DNA from: Clostridia bacterium
GTDB taxonomy: Bacteria > Bacillota > Clostridia > Lachnospirales > Lachnospiraceae
Length of the DNA: 64,000 bases
Direction: 5' to 3'
Assembly (NCBI GenBank): GCA_910575725.1
Contig: CAJTFE010000024.1
Coordinates: forward strand, 1 to 64,000
Shown piece after piece: positions 7,367 to 15,370 of this stretch. A model generated the notes under the pieces. It searched no databases and was not told the DNA's origin. It saw nothing but the letters and a program-made list of their open reading frames with translations. The translations under genes were made by a program, and so were the position numbers. Position 1 is the stretch's first letter. Every line of letters begins with the position of its first letter.

Positions 7367-7440
<74 letters not shown>

Positions 7441-7461
7441 TTTGCCATTACTTGGCACTAT

Positions 7462-7536
7462 GGTGGGTATAGCGCAGTTGGTTAGCGCGCCAGATTGTGG
7501 CTCTGGAGGCCAAGGGTTCGAATCCCTTTATCCACC
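7462..7536 (+). tRNA. tRNA-His (GTG)
   Basis: Anticodon loop TTGTGGC (GTG). The extra 5' G at position -1 (7462) faces discriminator C at 7536, the identity element of tRNA-His. Confidence 0.95.
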
Positions 7537-7552
7537 CTTGCGAAAGCAATTT

Positions 7553-7624
7553 TGGGCTATCGCCAAGCGGTAAGGCACAGGACTTTGACTCCTGCATTCG
7601 CTGGTTCAAATCCAGCTAGCCCAG
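7553..7624 (+). tRNA. tRNA-Gln (TTG)
   Basis: Acceptor arms TGGGCTA and TAGCCCA, anticodon loop CTTTGAC (TTG). Confidence 0.95.
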
Positions 7625-7664
7625 TTAGGGCGATACAGGAGAGCTTCTGTGTTACGCTCAATAT

Positions 7665-7737
7665 GGAGCATTAGCTCAGTCGGTAGAGCACTTGACTTTT
7701 AATCAAGTTGTCCGGGGTTCGAATCCCCGATGCTTCA
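7665..7737 (+). tRNA. tRNA-Lys (TTT)
   Basis: Acceptor arms GGAGCAT and ATGCTTC (one wobble), anticodon loop CTTTTAA (TTT). Confidence 0.95.
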
Positions 7738-7742
7738 TGGAC

Positions 7743-7784
7743 AGGCCGTAAGCAACGATAGGTTGGCTTACGGCCTTATTTTTC
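7743..7784 (+). terminator. terminator between tRNA-Lys and tRNA-Leu
   Basis: AGGCCGTAAGC pairs perfectly with GCTTACGGCCT, followed by TATTTTT. Confidence 0.8.
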
Positions 7785-7794
7785 TATACAGTAA

Positions 7795-7874
<80 letters not shown>

Positions 7875-7890
7875 TTATGGAGAAACCAGG

Positions 7891-7924
7891 GAGGGTTTGC
7901 TGTCTTATTTTGCAGCAAACCCTC
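7891..7924 (+). terminator. hairpin after tRNA-Leu
   Basis: GAGGGTTTGCTG and CAGCAAACCCTC form a perfect 12-bp stem. The T tract after it is weak (CTTGG), so termination may be partial, with read-through into the membrane-protein genes. Confidence 0.5.
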
Positions 7925-7965
7925 TTGGCAGATTGGGAATGTAAGGATAGAGCGGGGATAAGCGT

Positions 7966-9261
7966 ATGAGGATAGAAAAAAGAGTAAAGTGTGTGCTGCT
8001 GGCTGTTCTGGCCTGTGCTGCGTTTTTGTTTCTTGCGGAGCATTTTTTCTGCGACCGCTGGGGACTGCAGCAGTATGATTCCATGTGGACGAAGTGGCAG
8101 CTGGATTCCGAGGAGTGGGTCGTAGAGAAGGTCATTGACGCCAGGATCAACGGGATCGGGAATTACAATGGCATGATGGTGGAGTATCAGCAGCAGATCG
8201 GCTTTGCAGGCATGCTGTTTTCGGTGGTGGATAAGCTGGTGGATCACAATGCGGAGTTTACGGATCCCATTCCGAAGGACGTGATGGCCGGCCTTAATGT
8301 GCTGATATTTTCGGCATTGTTTTTTGTCCTTTTGTACTGGCTGTACCGGGAATCGGGGCTGTGGACGGCCGGGGTTGTGTATGTGACGCTGCTTTTTACC
8401 AACTGGACGGCCTATAGCGTGCGGAATATTTACTGGGTTACCTGGACGATGCTGCTGCCTATGATTGCGCTGCTGGCGCTGATGATGTGGGAGCAGAGGT
8501 ATGGAAAGCAAAAAGATGTATGGCTGTTTGCCCTGTCTTTTGGGACGATCTTTCTTCGAAGCGCCTGCGGCTATGAGTTTATCAGCTGTGTTATGGTGGC
8601 GCTGGAGCTGCCGCTTATCTACTATGCGGTGAAGGAAGCCTGGGAGCTTCGCCTGTATCTGAAACGGGCCCTTATCGCTGGGATTGGAGCAATTACGGGT
8701 TTTTTGGGAGCGCTGTTTGTGAATCTGGCTCTGATGGCCGGGCTTAGAGGCTGGAAGGAAGCCGTGGAGTATATGATTTTTATCAGCGCCAGGCGCACGG
8801 GATACGTGACTTTGGACAGCTTTGATCCGGATGTGATAGAAGCCTTTGATATGCCCCTTTTTGATGTGTTTAAGCTGTACTGGGGAGGGGACGGGGATGT
8901 GCCTCTTTTTGGCAGCAGCTATCATCTGAGTCTTTTGATACCGCTCTTTTTCATTCCGGCCCTTCTTATGCTGACTGCATTGCTGGTCAAGGAGAAAAAG
9001 CGCAGAAGCGCTACGGGGCTTCGGTTTCAGATGGAGACAGAGGAGCGCAAAACTCTTGGGATGATTTTGGTGATGATGGTATCCTTTCTGGGGCCGGCCT
9101 CCTGGCTGGTGCTGGCAAAGGGACATGCCGTTCATCATCCCCACATTGATTATATCATTTTCTGCCTTCCCTTTACCATGATGGGGTTTGCAGCTTTGGC
9201 GCAGATTGTGAAATACCAGGCAATGCAGGCGAGGGACAGATATGCTGAGAAAAAGAAGTAA
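7966..9261 (+). CDS. multi-pass membrane protein of unknown family
   Basis: 431 residues with an N-terminal membrane helix (about 9-26), an outside-type soluble stretch of roughly 80 residues containing GIGNYNGMM, then about eight more hydrophobic helices. Two long loops sit near residues 170-185 and 260-310. The plan (short tail, first large exposed loop, many helices) resembles GT-C-fold glycosyltransferases, but no DXD-type motif is convincing. It overlaps the next membrane-protein gene by 20 bases, so the two are coupled. Its place upstream of sugar-modifying genes makes a role in surface-glycan assembly plausible; that is inference. Confidence 0.6.
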   Translation: MRIEKRVKCVLLAVLACAAFLFLAEHFFCDRWGLQQYDSMWTKWQLDSEEWVVEKVIDARINGIGNYNGMMVEYQQQIGFAGMLFSVVDKLVDHNAEFTDPIPKDVMAGLNVLIFSALFFVLLYWLYRESGLWTAGVVYVTLLFTNWTAYSVRNIYWVTWTMLLPMIALLALMMWEQRYGKQKDVWLFALSFGTIFLRSACGYEFISCVMVALELPLIYYAVKEAWELRLYLKRALIAGIGAITGFLGALFVNLALMAGLRGWKEAVEYMIFISARRTGYVTLDSFDPDVIEAFDMPLFDVFKLYWGGDGDVPLFGSSYHLSLLIPLFFIPALLMLTALLVKEKKRRSATGLRFQMETEERKTLGMILVMMVSFLGPASWLVLAKGHAVHHPHIDYIIFCLPFTMMGFAALAQIVKYQAMQARDRYAEKKK

Positions 9262-11203
9262 GTATGTTGTTTATGCAGTGATAGGCGCGGCGGCTTTTTT
9301 GCTGATTTACGGGACGGATTCCCTTCATGTGACCTTTGACTGGTGGATTTTAAATGGTTATATTGAGGATGATATTATTCAGCACTATGCAGGGTGGATG
9401 GCTTTTCGGGCCTCGGACTGGAGCTTTCCCCTTGGCCTGGCCGGGAATCTGGGCTATCCGGAGGGGATTGCGATTACCTTTACAGACTCGCTTCCTCTGG
9501 TGTCAATCTTTTTTAAATGCCTGTCCGGAATCCTTCCGCAGACCTTTCAGTTTTTCGGGCTGTATGTGCTGTTCTGCTTTATGATGCAGGGCCTTTTTGC
9601 CGGGCTGCTTATGGAAAGCTTTACCAAAAAGAAGTGGGGCATTTATGGAGCGGTTGTCTTGTTTGTATGTTCACCCATACTGGTGGAACGAGCCTTCCGT
9701 CACACGGCGCTGGCTTCCCAGTGGCTGATACTGGCGGCTCTGTACCTGTATTTTCAGTCAAAGAAAAGCGGAAAACTGCCCTGGGGCTTTCTGGCCCTTC
9801 AGGTCTTGTGCGTGGGGCTGCATCCCTACTTTGTTCCTATGGTATGCGGAATACTGGCGGCCTGGACGCTGGAGCGCCTGTGCAAGGGAAAAGAGGGGGA
9901 ATGGAAAAGGACAGCGGCATTTTTCATGGGAAATCTGGCTGTAGTCCTGCTCGCCGGCTATGGAATCGGCGTGTTTGGCAGCGGAGTGTCGGGCACGGCG
10001 GGCGGCTTCGGATACTATTCCATGAATCTCAATGCCCTCTGGAATCCTGTGAGCATCGGGGTAGAAAGCTGGTCGGCCCTTCTGCCGGGACTTTCCCAGA
10101 CGGCAGGCAACTACGACGGCTTTAATTATCTGGGTATGGGCGTACTGCTGTTCGGAGCTTTTGGGCTTGGCAGGCTGGCGGTAGGCCTGGTGAGAGAGAA
10201 GCGGCTGAGAGAATTCTTAGGACAGTATAGGGGGCTGCTTCTCTTCCTGGGTTTTTGTGTGCTTTTTGCGTGGAGCAATGTGATTACGCTGAACGGGACG
10301 ACGCTTTTTACCATTCCGCTTCCGGAAAAAGTACAGGAGCTCTGTTCCGTTTTCCGGGCCAGCGGACGGATGTTCTGGCCGGTTTATGAGCTTTTGTTTC
10401 TTCTGGCCTGCTTGACGGCGATCCGGCTTCCAAAAAGGATTGGAATAGGGGCCATGGCAGTTCTTTTGACGCTTCAGCTATACGATCTGTCGCCGGCCCT
10501 GATAGAAAAACACGGCTCCATAGATGCAGCCCATATAGAACCGGGCAGCTACCGGGCGGACTTTTTCCTGTCTGAGGACTGGAGCCAGCTTCTGGAAGCA
10601 TATGACCGGGTAGAGCTGCTGAATTATCACCATGATTATAGTTTAGCTGCCCTCCTTATGAAGCACGGCGTGAAGTCCAATATTCTTCCGGCCAACCGGG
10701 GAGATTTTGACAGGGCCAAGGAACGGTGCCGGGAAATGACCCTTGCCCTTTATGAAGGGCAGAGAATGGAGGAAGGCGTACTGTACCTGGCCAAGGATCC
10801 CATTCTGGCAGAGCAGCTTTCCTGGAACCTTCACGAGGATCTGGCGGCCTATAAGCTGGGAGGATATACAGCCTTTGGCCGGCGGAAGGAAGCTGTGACA
10901 GCAGAAGAAGCCCATTTCTCCCAGAAACCGGGACATTTTTCCGCTATTGAGGAAGGAAGCCCGGACTGGATGTACCTAAGAGGGGCAAAGGAGAATGAAA
11001 TCCTGCTTCCGGCCACTACGGTACTGGAATGGGAGCTGTCCCGGGCAGAGGCCCTGAGCCTTGGGGGAGAACGGGCGGAGATTGCAGGAACAGAGCTTTA
11101 CTCCAATGAAAATATCCGGAATTATTTTTATGTACAGTGCGAAGGCATAGAAGACATGGAAAAATGGGAGCATGCGGCGGATATAGAGCTTATCTGCCCT
11201 TAG
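9242..11203 (+). CDS. large multi-pass membrane protein, DUF6311-like
   Basis: 653 residues. About ten membrane helices occupy residues 1-425, followed by a soluble C-terminal domain of some 220 residues. After helix 1 comes an exposed loop containing NGYIEDDIIQHYAGWMAFR and LGYPEGIAITFTDSLPL, which resembles what I recall of DUF6311 and of GT-C and YfhO-like membrane glycosyltransferases where acidic residues follow the first helix. A lipid-linked sugar donor and surface acceptor would fit, but no activity can be assigned. It starts inside the preceding gene (ATG after GAGGGACAG). Confidence 0.6.
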   Translation: MLRKRSKYVVYAVIGAAAFLLIYGTDSLHVTFDWWILNGYIEDDIIQHYAGWMAFRASDWSFPLGLAGNLGYPEGIAITFTDSLPLVSIFFKCLSGILPQTFQFFGLYVLFCFMMQGLFAGLLMESFTKKKWGIYGAVVLFVCSPILVERAFRHTALASQWLILAALYLYFQSKKSGKLPWGFLALQVLCVGLHPYFVPMVCGILAAWTLERLCKGKEGEWKRTAAFFMGNLAVVLLAGYGIGVFGSGVSGTAGGFGYYSMNLNALWNPVSIGVESWSALLPGLSQTAGNYDGFNYLGMGVLLFGAFGLGRLAVGLVREKRLREFLGQYRGLLLFLGFCVLFAWSNVITLNGTTLFTIPLPEKVQELCSVFRASGRMFWPVYELLFLLACLTAIRLPKRIGIGAMAVLLTLQLYDLSPALIEKHGSIDAAHIEPGSYRADFFLSEDWSQLLEAYDRVELLNYHHDYSLAALLMKHGVKSNILPANRGDFDRAKERCREMTLALYEGQRMEEGVLYLAKDPILAEQLSWNLHEDLAAYKLGGYTAFGRRKEAVTAEEAHFSQKPGHFSAIEEGSPDWMYLRGAKENEILLPATTVLEWELSRAEALSLGGERAEIAGTELYSNENIRNYFYVQCEGIEDMEKWEHAADIELICP

Positions 11204-11266
11204 GGATACTTTGGAAAAGTCCAGCTAAGAAATGTCAAGTATTTATTAGAAAAATTTTTGCTGGAC

Positions 11267-11359
11267 GGTAAAGCTGCAAAGGCGCACGAGAGGAACTTTT
11301 ATGAGTGCTTTTTCGAATAAAAGTTTCTCTCATTACCGGTGTGTCGAAGCAGCTTTACC
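11267..11359. repeat. 93-bp imperfect palindrome before the epimerase gene
   Basis: Outer arms GGTAAAGCTGC (11267-11277) and GCAGCTTTACC (11349-11359) are perfect. A second stem, GAGAGGAACTTTTAT with ATAAAAGTTTCTCTC, sits inside. It ends about 30 bases before the ribosome site of the next gene. No second copy was seen in this window. Confidence 0.65.
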
Positions 11360-11402
11360 CTTTAGAGCTGTCGCGCAGCGACTTAGAATAGGAGAGAAGA
11401 CT

Positions 11403-12335
11403 ATGAGAACAGCCCTGGTAGGATATACAGGCTTTGTAGGATCGAATCTGGCTTCGGCCTATGAATTTACACATCTTTATCATTCGAAAAATATTGAGCA
11501 GGCCTATGGAACGGAGCCGGATCTTCTGGTTTATGCCGGAGTCCGGGCGGAGAAGTTTCTGGCGAACCGGGAGCCGGAACGGGATCTTAGGACCATAAAG
11601 GAGGCATTTTCCAATATACAGCGGATACGTCCGGGGAAGCTTGTGCTGATCTCTACCATTGACGTGTATAAGACGCCGGTTCTGACAGACGAAAAAACGG
11701 AGATTGAGACAGAGGGGCTGGAGCCTTACGGCAGGAATCGGTATCTGCTGGAGCAGCAGGTGAGGGAGGCGTATCCGGATGCGCTGATCTTAAGGCTTCC
11801 CGGCCTCTATGGGAAAAATATTAAGAAAAACTTTATTTATGATTTTATCCATGTGATTCCCTCCATGCTGAAGGAGGAAAAATACCAGGAGCTTACGGCA
11901 GGCGGCGCTTTTCTGGACGACTATTATAAAAAGCAGGACAACGGCTTTTATAAATGCCGTCCCCTGGCGGCGGAGGAAGAGCAGCTTTTGAAGGACTGGT
12001 TCCGAAAGGCGGGATTTTCGGCTTTGAACTTTACAGACAGCCGCAGCGTCTTCCAGTTTTATCCCCTGTCCATGCTGTGGGGGCATCTAAAAAAAGCCCT
12101 GGAGCTTCATCTGCCCCTGGTAAACCTTGCAACAGAGCCTATAGAGACGGGTGAGCTTTACTTCCATCTGACCGGGGAGCCCTTTGTAAACGAGCTGGCA
12201 TCCAGGCCCGCGGCTTACGACTACCGGAGCCTGTATGCCAGGGAAATGGGCGGGGCAGAGGGATATCTTCTGAAAAAAGAATTTGTGATGGAAGATATCA
12301 AAAAATTTGTGCAAGGGCAGTGCGGCATTCGGTAA
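11403..12335 (+). CDS. NAD-dependent epimerase/dehydratase-like protein (SDR)
   Basis: 310 residues. The N-terminal Rossmann signature GYTGFVGSNLA is at about residues 7-17. Strand-end LVLISTIDVYK replaces the usual catalytic Ser/Thr region, and PYGRNRYLLEQQV provides the Tyr-x3-Arg in place of the classical Tyr-x3-Lys (the Lys is Arg here). LRLPGLYGKNIKKNFIYD follows. The C-terminal half is atypical, so the reaction on the nucleotide sugar is uncertain. ATG at 11403 is chosen because GGAGAG lies just upstream; an upstream ATG would translate across a palindrome. Confidence 0.75.
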   Translation: MRTALVGYTGFVGSNLASAYEFTHLYHSKNIEQAYGTEPDLLVYAGVRAEKFLANREPERDLRTIKEAFSNIQRIRPGKLVLISTIDVYKTPVLTDEKTEIETEGLEPYGRNRYLLEQQVREAYPDALILRLPGLYGKNIKKNFIYDFIHVIPSMLKEEKYQELTAGGAFLDDYYKKQDNGFYKCRPLAAEEEQLLKDWFRKAGFSALNFTDSRSVFQFYPLSMLWGHLKKALELHLPLVNLATEPIETGELYFHLTGEPFVNELASRPAAYDYRSLYAREMGGAEGYLLKKEFVMEDIKKFVQGQCGIR

Positions 12336-12353
12336 ATAGGGGCAGAGGGAAAT

Positions 12354-12397
12354 AAGGAGGGGTCCTATAACAAAAATCTTACGGATGATACCCTCCG
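12354..12397. terminator. possible shared terminator between convergent genes
   Basis: GGAGGGGT and ATACCCTCC arms enclose about 25 bases between the converging epimerase and GT2 genes. T runs on both sides are interrupted, so this is tentative. Confidence 0.35.
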
Positions 12398-13170
12398 GCC
12401 AAATTTTTGAATAAGATTTTCAATAAATCAGCATTCCCTTTAAAAAAACTGATTTTCGTAGGCGTCTTCTGTCCTTTGGGATAAGCCCTGGTCACAGGCA
12501 CCTCGCAAGTACGCAGCCCAAGCTGGGAGGCACGCACGGAAAGGTAGGCCAACAGCTCATAGCCCATAAAAACATCCCGGAACGGCTGCACCTGCGGATG
12601 AGAGAGGTAGGCCCGGGAGTAAGCCCGGAAGGCGTTGGTCGTATCGGTAAAACGCTTCCGTGCCGTCAGAGAAATAATGGGAGCGTGAAGCAGCACAACA
12701 GAGACATGCCGGACAAAAGGAGTGCGTACGGCATGTCCGCCCTTGATAAACCGGGAGCCCTGGATAAAGTCATAGCCCTGTTCCAGTTTTTCAATAAACC
12801 GGGGAATATCCTCGATACTGTCCTTATTGTTGCCGTCCACCGTGAGAATTCCCTTGTAGCCTCTCTTAAGGGCCCACCACAGTCCCATACGGAGCTGCGC
12901 TCCCTGTTTTCCGGTATCCTCCTTCACCAGAAGCGTATTGACGCCGAGGGAGCAGAGGAGGCCCTCTTCCGTGGAGCCGTCTGTGGAGCCGCCGTCACAG
13001 AGAATGATATCTACAAGCTCAGGGATACCGTGTCTCTTCGCTCTTTTAAGCTCTTTCTGAATGCGTCCGTCCTCATTGATAACCGGGATACAGACACAGT
13101 AATCCGACTTTCTGGGGGCGAATTCTTCTGCCCGGAAACGGGGAACCCCCTTCTGCTTTTCATAAATCAT
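12379..13170 (-). CDS. glycosyltransferase family 2
   Basis: 263 residues with a GT-A fold. YCVCIPVINEDGRI opens the nucleotide-binding half. IILCDGGSTDGST and ILTVDGNNKDS (a DGN in place of the usual DxD metal site) follow, then GSRFIKGG. This matches polyprenyl-phosphate-type GT2 enzymes, but there is no C-terminal membrane pair, so it may act with the adjacent membrane proteins. The start is the ATG at 13170, ten bases from GGGAGG, rather than the GTG at 13191. It lies 1 base after the stop of the isomerase-like gene, so the two form a minus-strand operon. Confidence 0.8.
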   Translation of the reverse strand: MIYEKQKGVPRFRAEEFAPRKSDYCVCIPVINEDGRIQKELKRAKRHGIPELVDIILCDGGSTDGSTEEGLLCSLGVNTLLVKEDTGKQGAQLRMGLWWALKRGYKGILTVDGNNKDSIEDIPRFIEKLEQGYDFIQGSRFIKGGHAVRTPFVRHVSVVLLHAPIISLTARKRFTDTTNAFRAYSRAYLSHPQVQPFRDVFMGYELLAYLSVRASQLGLRTCEVPVTRAYPKGQKTPTKISFFKGNADLLKILFKNLAGGYHP

Positions 13171-13171
13171 A

Positions 13172-14005
13172 TTACGAATTCCTCCCTTCACAGATCCAGC
13201 CCATCACTTCAAAAAGCCGCTCCCTGGAATCCAGGCAGGCCATTTCAATAGATAGAAAGCCCTTCCACGTATGCTCCTTCCAGGCCTTGCGGACGAGATC
13301 CGTCAGACTGCGGTAAATGTCCCTGTGGCTTTCGGTAAGACAGACAAGGCCGGGCTCGCTGATATGAATGTGCCGAATCAGAGGAAGCTGCGCCGGAAGC
13401 ATCTCTAGGGATTCCTTGTTTTCCAGGATGGTCCCCAGATCCAGATTGACAGCGATGCCTTCCCGGTCAGACGGAGCGGAGAGGGAAGCGCGTATCTTCT
13501 CTGTCAGAGCACAGGCTTCCTCCGTGGTGTTGATAAAGTTCGTGTGATAGAGAGGCGGATTTGGCTCTATGGAAAATGTGGCGCGGCATTGGGCCGCATA
13601 AGCAGCCGTCTTTTGGAAAAATTCCAGAACAGGCCCAAGGTCTGCGCCTTCAGGCCGCCGGCGGTTCCGGGGACAGCCGAAAACCAGATTGGGGCAGGAG
13701 AGCGCCTCTGCAAAATCAATGGCCTGCCGGGTGTAGTCCAGCAATTTTTCCCGTTCTTCTCTGCTCCCGAACAGAGACTCTGTGCGTCCGTACCAGATGG
13801 ACTGCATGGAACAGACGGAAAGCCCGTAATGTTCCTTTAACTGCCGTGCGAAAGCCCGGGCTTCCTTAAGATGGGTGTAGGGCGATTCGGGGAAAATGCG
13901 CGTGGGGGCAATTTCCAGACCAGTATAGCCCATTTTTTCCATGGCAGCGTAAACAGACGCATCCTGTTCCGGCTTCCAGGCAATATTAGAAATAGATAAG
14001 TTCAT
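13172..14005 (-). CDS. sugar phosphate isomerase/epimerase-like TIM-barrel protein
   Basis: 277 residues of the xylose isomerase-like/AP endonuclease 2 superfamily. MNLSISNIAW starts the barrel, GYTGLEIAP carries the first Glu, FSIEPNPPLYHTNFINT gives the central metal-ligand Glu, AVNLDLGTI the Asp, HIHISEP the His, and FLSIEM the last Glu. The family isomerises or epimerises free or phosphorylated sugars, with the divalent metal in the barrel. It is encoded head-to-tail with the GT2 gene, which suggests it prepares or edits the sugar that enzyme transfers. The substrate is not deducible. Confidence 0.8.
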   Translation of the reverse strand: MNLSISNIAWKPEQDASVYAAMEKMGYTGLEIAPTRIFPESPYTHLKEARAFARQLKEHYGLSVCSMQSIWYGRTESLFGSREEREKLLDYTRQAIDFAEALSCPNLVFGCPRNRRRPEGADLGPVLEFFQKTAAYAAQCRATFSIEPNPPLYHTNFINTTEEACALTEKIRASLSAPSDREGIAVNLDLGTILENKESLEMLPAQLPLIRHIHISEPGLVCLTESHRDIYRSLTDLVRKAWKEHTWKGFLSIEMACLDSRERLFEVMGWICEGRNS

Positions 14006-14057
14006 GGATTGGTTCCTTTCTCAGATCTGCCCGAAGGGTGTTTCTTTGAATTAACAT

Positions 14058-14122
14058 ATACCTTAACGGACGAAGTCTGCCAGCCCCAAAGGGGCATGTA
14101 TTAATGGGGTACCCGCAGGGTA
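14058..14122. repeat. multi-hairpin repeat, copy 2 (inverted)
   Basis: A reverse-orientation relative of 3234-3328: TACCTTAACGGACGAAGTC, then GCCCCAAAGGGGC, then TTAATGGGGTACCCGCAGGGTA. It lies between divergent genes. Confidence 0.7.
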
Positions 14123-14152
14123 TAAAATTATACACATACTATCATTTTTCCG

Positions 14153-14181
14153 TTGAATATTCAACATTCAAATGGTATGCT
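14153..14181 (+). promoter_or_regulatory. promoter of the FAD oxidoreductase-GT2 pair
   Basis: TTGAAT at 14153-14158, a 17-base spacer and extended -10 TGGTATGCT (hexamer 14176-14181). The -35 lies inside the perfect palindrome TTGAATATTCAA (14153-14164), which could be a repressor site. Confidence 0.55.
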
Positions 14182-14227
14182 AAAATAAATTACCAAAAAC
14201 AGGATGGAACAGGGAGTCAAAGGAAAT

Positions 14228-15370
14228 ATGGAGAGATACGATAAGGTGATCATAGGGGCGGGGCTTTACGGCCTTTATGCGGCCCTTTTCTGCGCAAAGC
14301 GGGGAGAGAGGGCGCTGGTGCTGGAATGGGACGAGCAGGCCTTTGGCCGGGCAACGTATATTAACCAGGCCCGTGTCCATATGGGGTATCATTATCCGCG
14401 CTCCTTGTCCACGGCACTTAAGTCGGCGGGGTATTTTGAGCGTTTCAACCGGGATTACGGATTTTGCATTTTAAAGGAATTCGCCCAGGTGTATGCCACC
14501 TCTGCCCGGTTTTCATGGACGGATGCCAGGCAGTTTCAAAAGTTCTGCCAGGCGGCCCGTATCCGGTGCGATGAGGTGAATCCGGAGCGCTATTTCCGGC
14601 CCGGGATGTGTGACGGCGCTTTTCTGACTACGGAATATACGTATGACGCCCAGATTTTGAAGAACTTTTTTTTGGAGGAGCTGGGAAAGTATTCCGGAGT
14701 GTCCATCTGCTATGGAGCGCGCATTCAGAGAATTGTTCTGGACGGCTCCTCCTTTGTGATTGAGCAGGAGGGCAGGCCGCCTGCTGCCGCAGAGTTTCTT
14801 CTGAACGCATCCTATGCATCCGCCAACCAGGTTCTGAAAAGGGCGGAAGGCCTGAATCAGGAGCCCTTTCAGATCAAATACGAGCTTTGTGAGATTATTC
14901 TGTGCAAGCCGGGCGAGGCCCTAAGGCCTGTGGGGCTTACGGTGATGGACGGCCCGTTCTTCTCGATTATGCCCTTTGGAAAGACGGGATACCATTCTTT
15001 GACCTCCGTAACCTTTACGCCCCACCTGACCAGCTACGAGAGCCTTCCTCATTTTCCCTGCCAGGAGAAAAGCGGCGGGTACTGCAGCCCGGAACAGCTT
15101 GGGAACTGCAATAACTGCCCGGCCCGGCCGAAGAGCGCATGGCCCTATATGTCCCACATGGCGGAAAAGTATATGAGGGAGGAGTATGGCTTTACCTACT
15201 CCCATTCCCTGTTTTCCATGAAGCCGATTCTGAAAAATTCCGAGCTGGATGACTCAAGACCTACGGTGGTGCGCCGGATATGGAAAAAGCCGGCCTTTGT
15301 AAGCGTCCTCTCGGGCAAAATCAATACAGTATACGATCTGGATGAGGTACTGATCAATGACGGAAAATAA
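14228..15370 (+). CDS. FAD-dependent oxidoreductase (DAO-like)
   Basis: About 380 residues. The N-terminal dinucleotide fold is clear: VIIGAGLYGLYAALFCAKRGE (GxGxxG), and Glu ends strand 2 (VLEWDE). INQARVHMGYHYPRSL recalls amine- and sugar-oxidising DAO enzymes. A Cys-rich stretch around residues 290-310 (PCQEKSGGYCSPEQLGNCNNC) has four Cys and may bind a metal or cluster, which is unusual for the family. The C-terminal LSGKINTVYDLDEV contacts FAD in relatives. The start could also be ATG 14204; 14228 is preferred because GGGAG and AAAGG precede it. It overlaps the following GT2 gene by 14 bases. Confidence 0.75.
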   Translation: MERYDKVIIGAGLYGLYAALFCAKRGERALVLEWDEQAFGRATYINQARVHMGYHYPRSLSTALKSAGYFERFNRDYGFCILKEFAQVYATSARFSWTDARQFQKFCQAARIRCDEVNPERYFRPGMCDGAFLTTEYTYDAQILKNFFLEELGKYSGVSICYGARIQRIVLDGSSFVIEQEGRPPAAAEFLLNASYASANQVLKRAEGLNQEPFQIKYELCEIILCKPGEALRPVGLTVMDGPFFSIMPFGKTGYHSLTSVTFTPHLTSYESLPHFPCQEKSGGYCSPEQLGNCNNCPARPKSAWPYMSHMAEKYMREEYGFTYSHSLFSMKPILKNSELDDSRPTVVRRIWKKPAFVSVLSGKINTVYDLDEVLINDGK

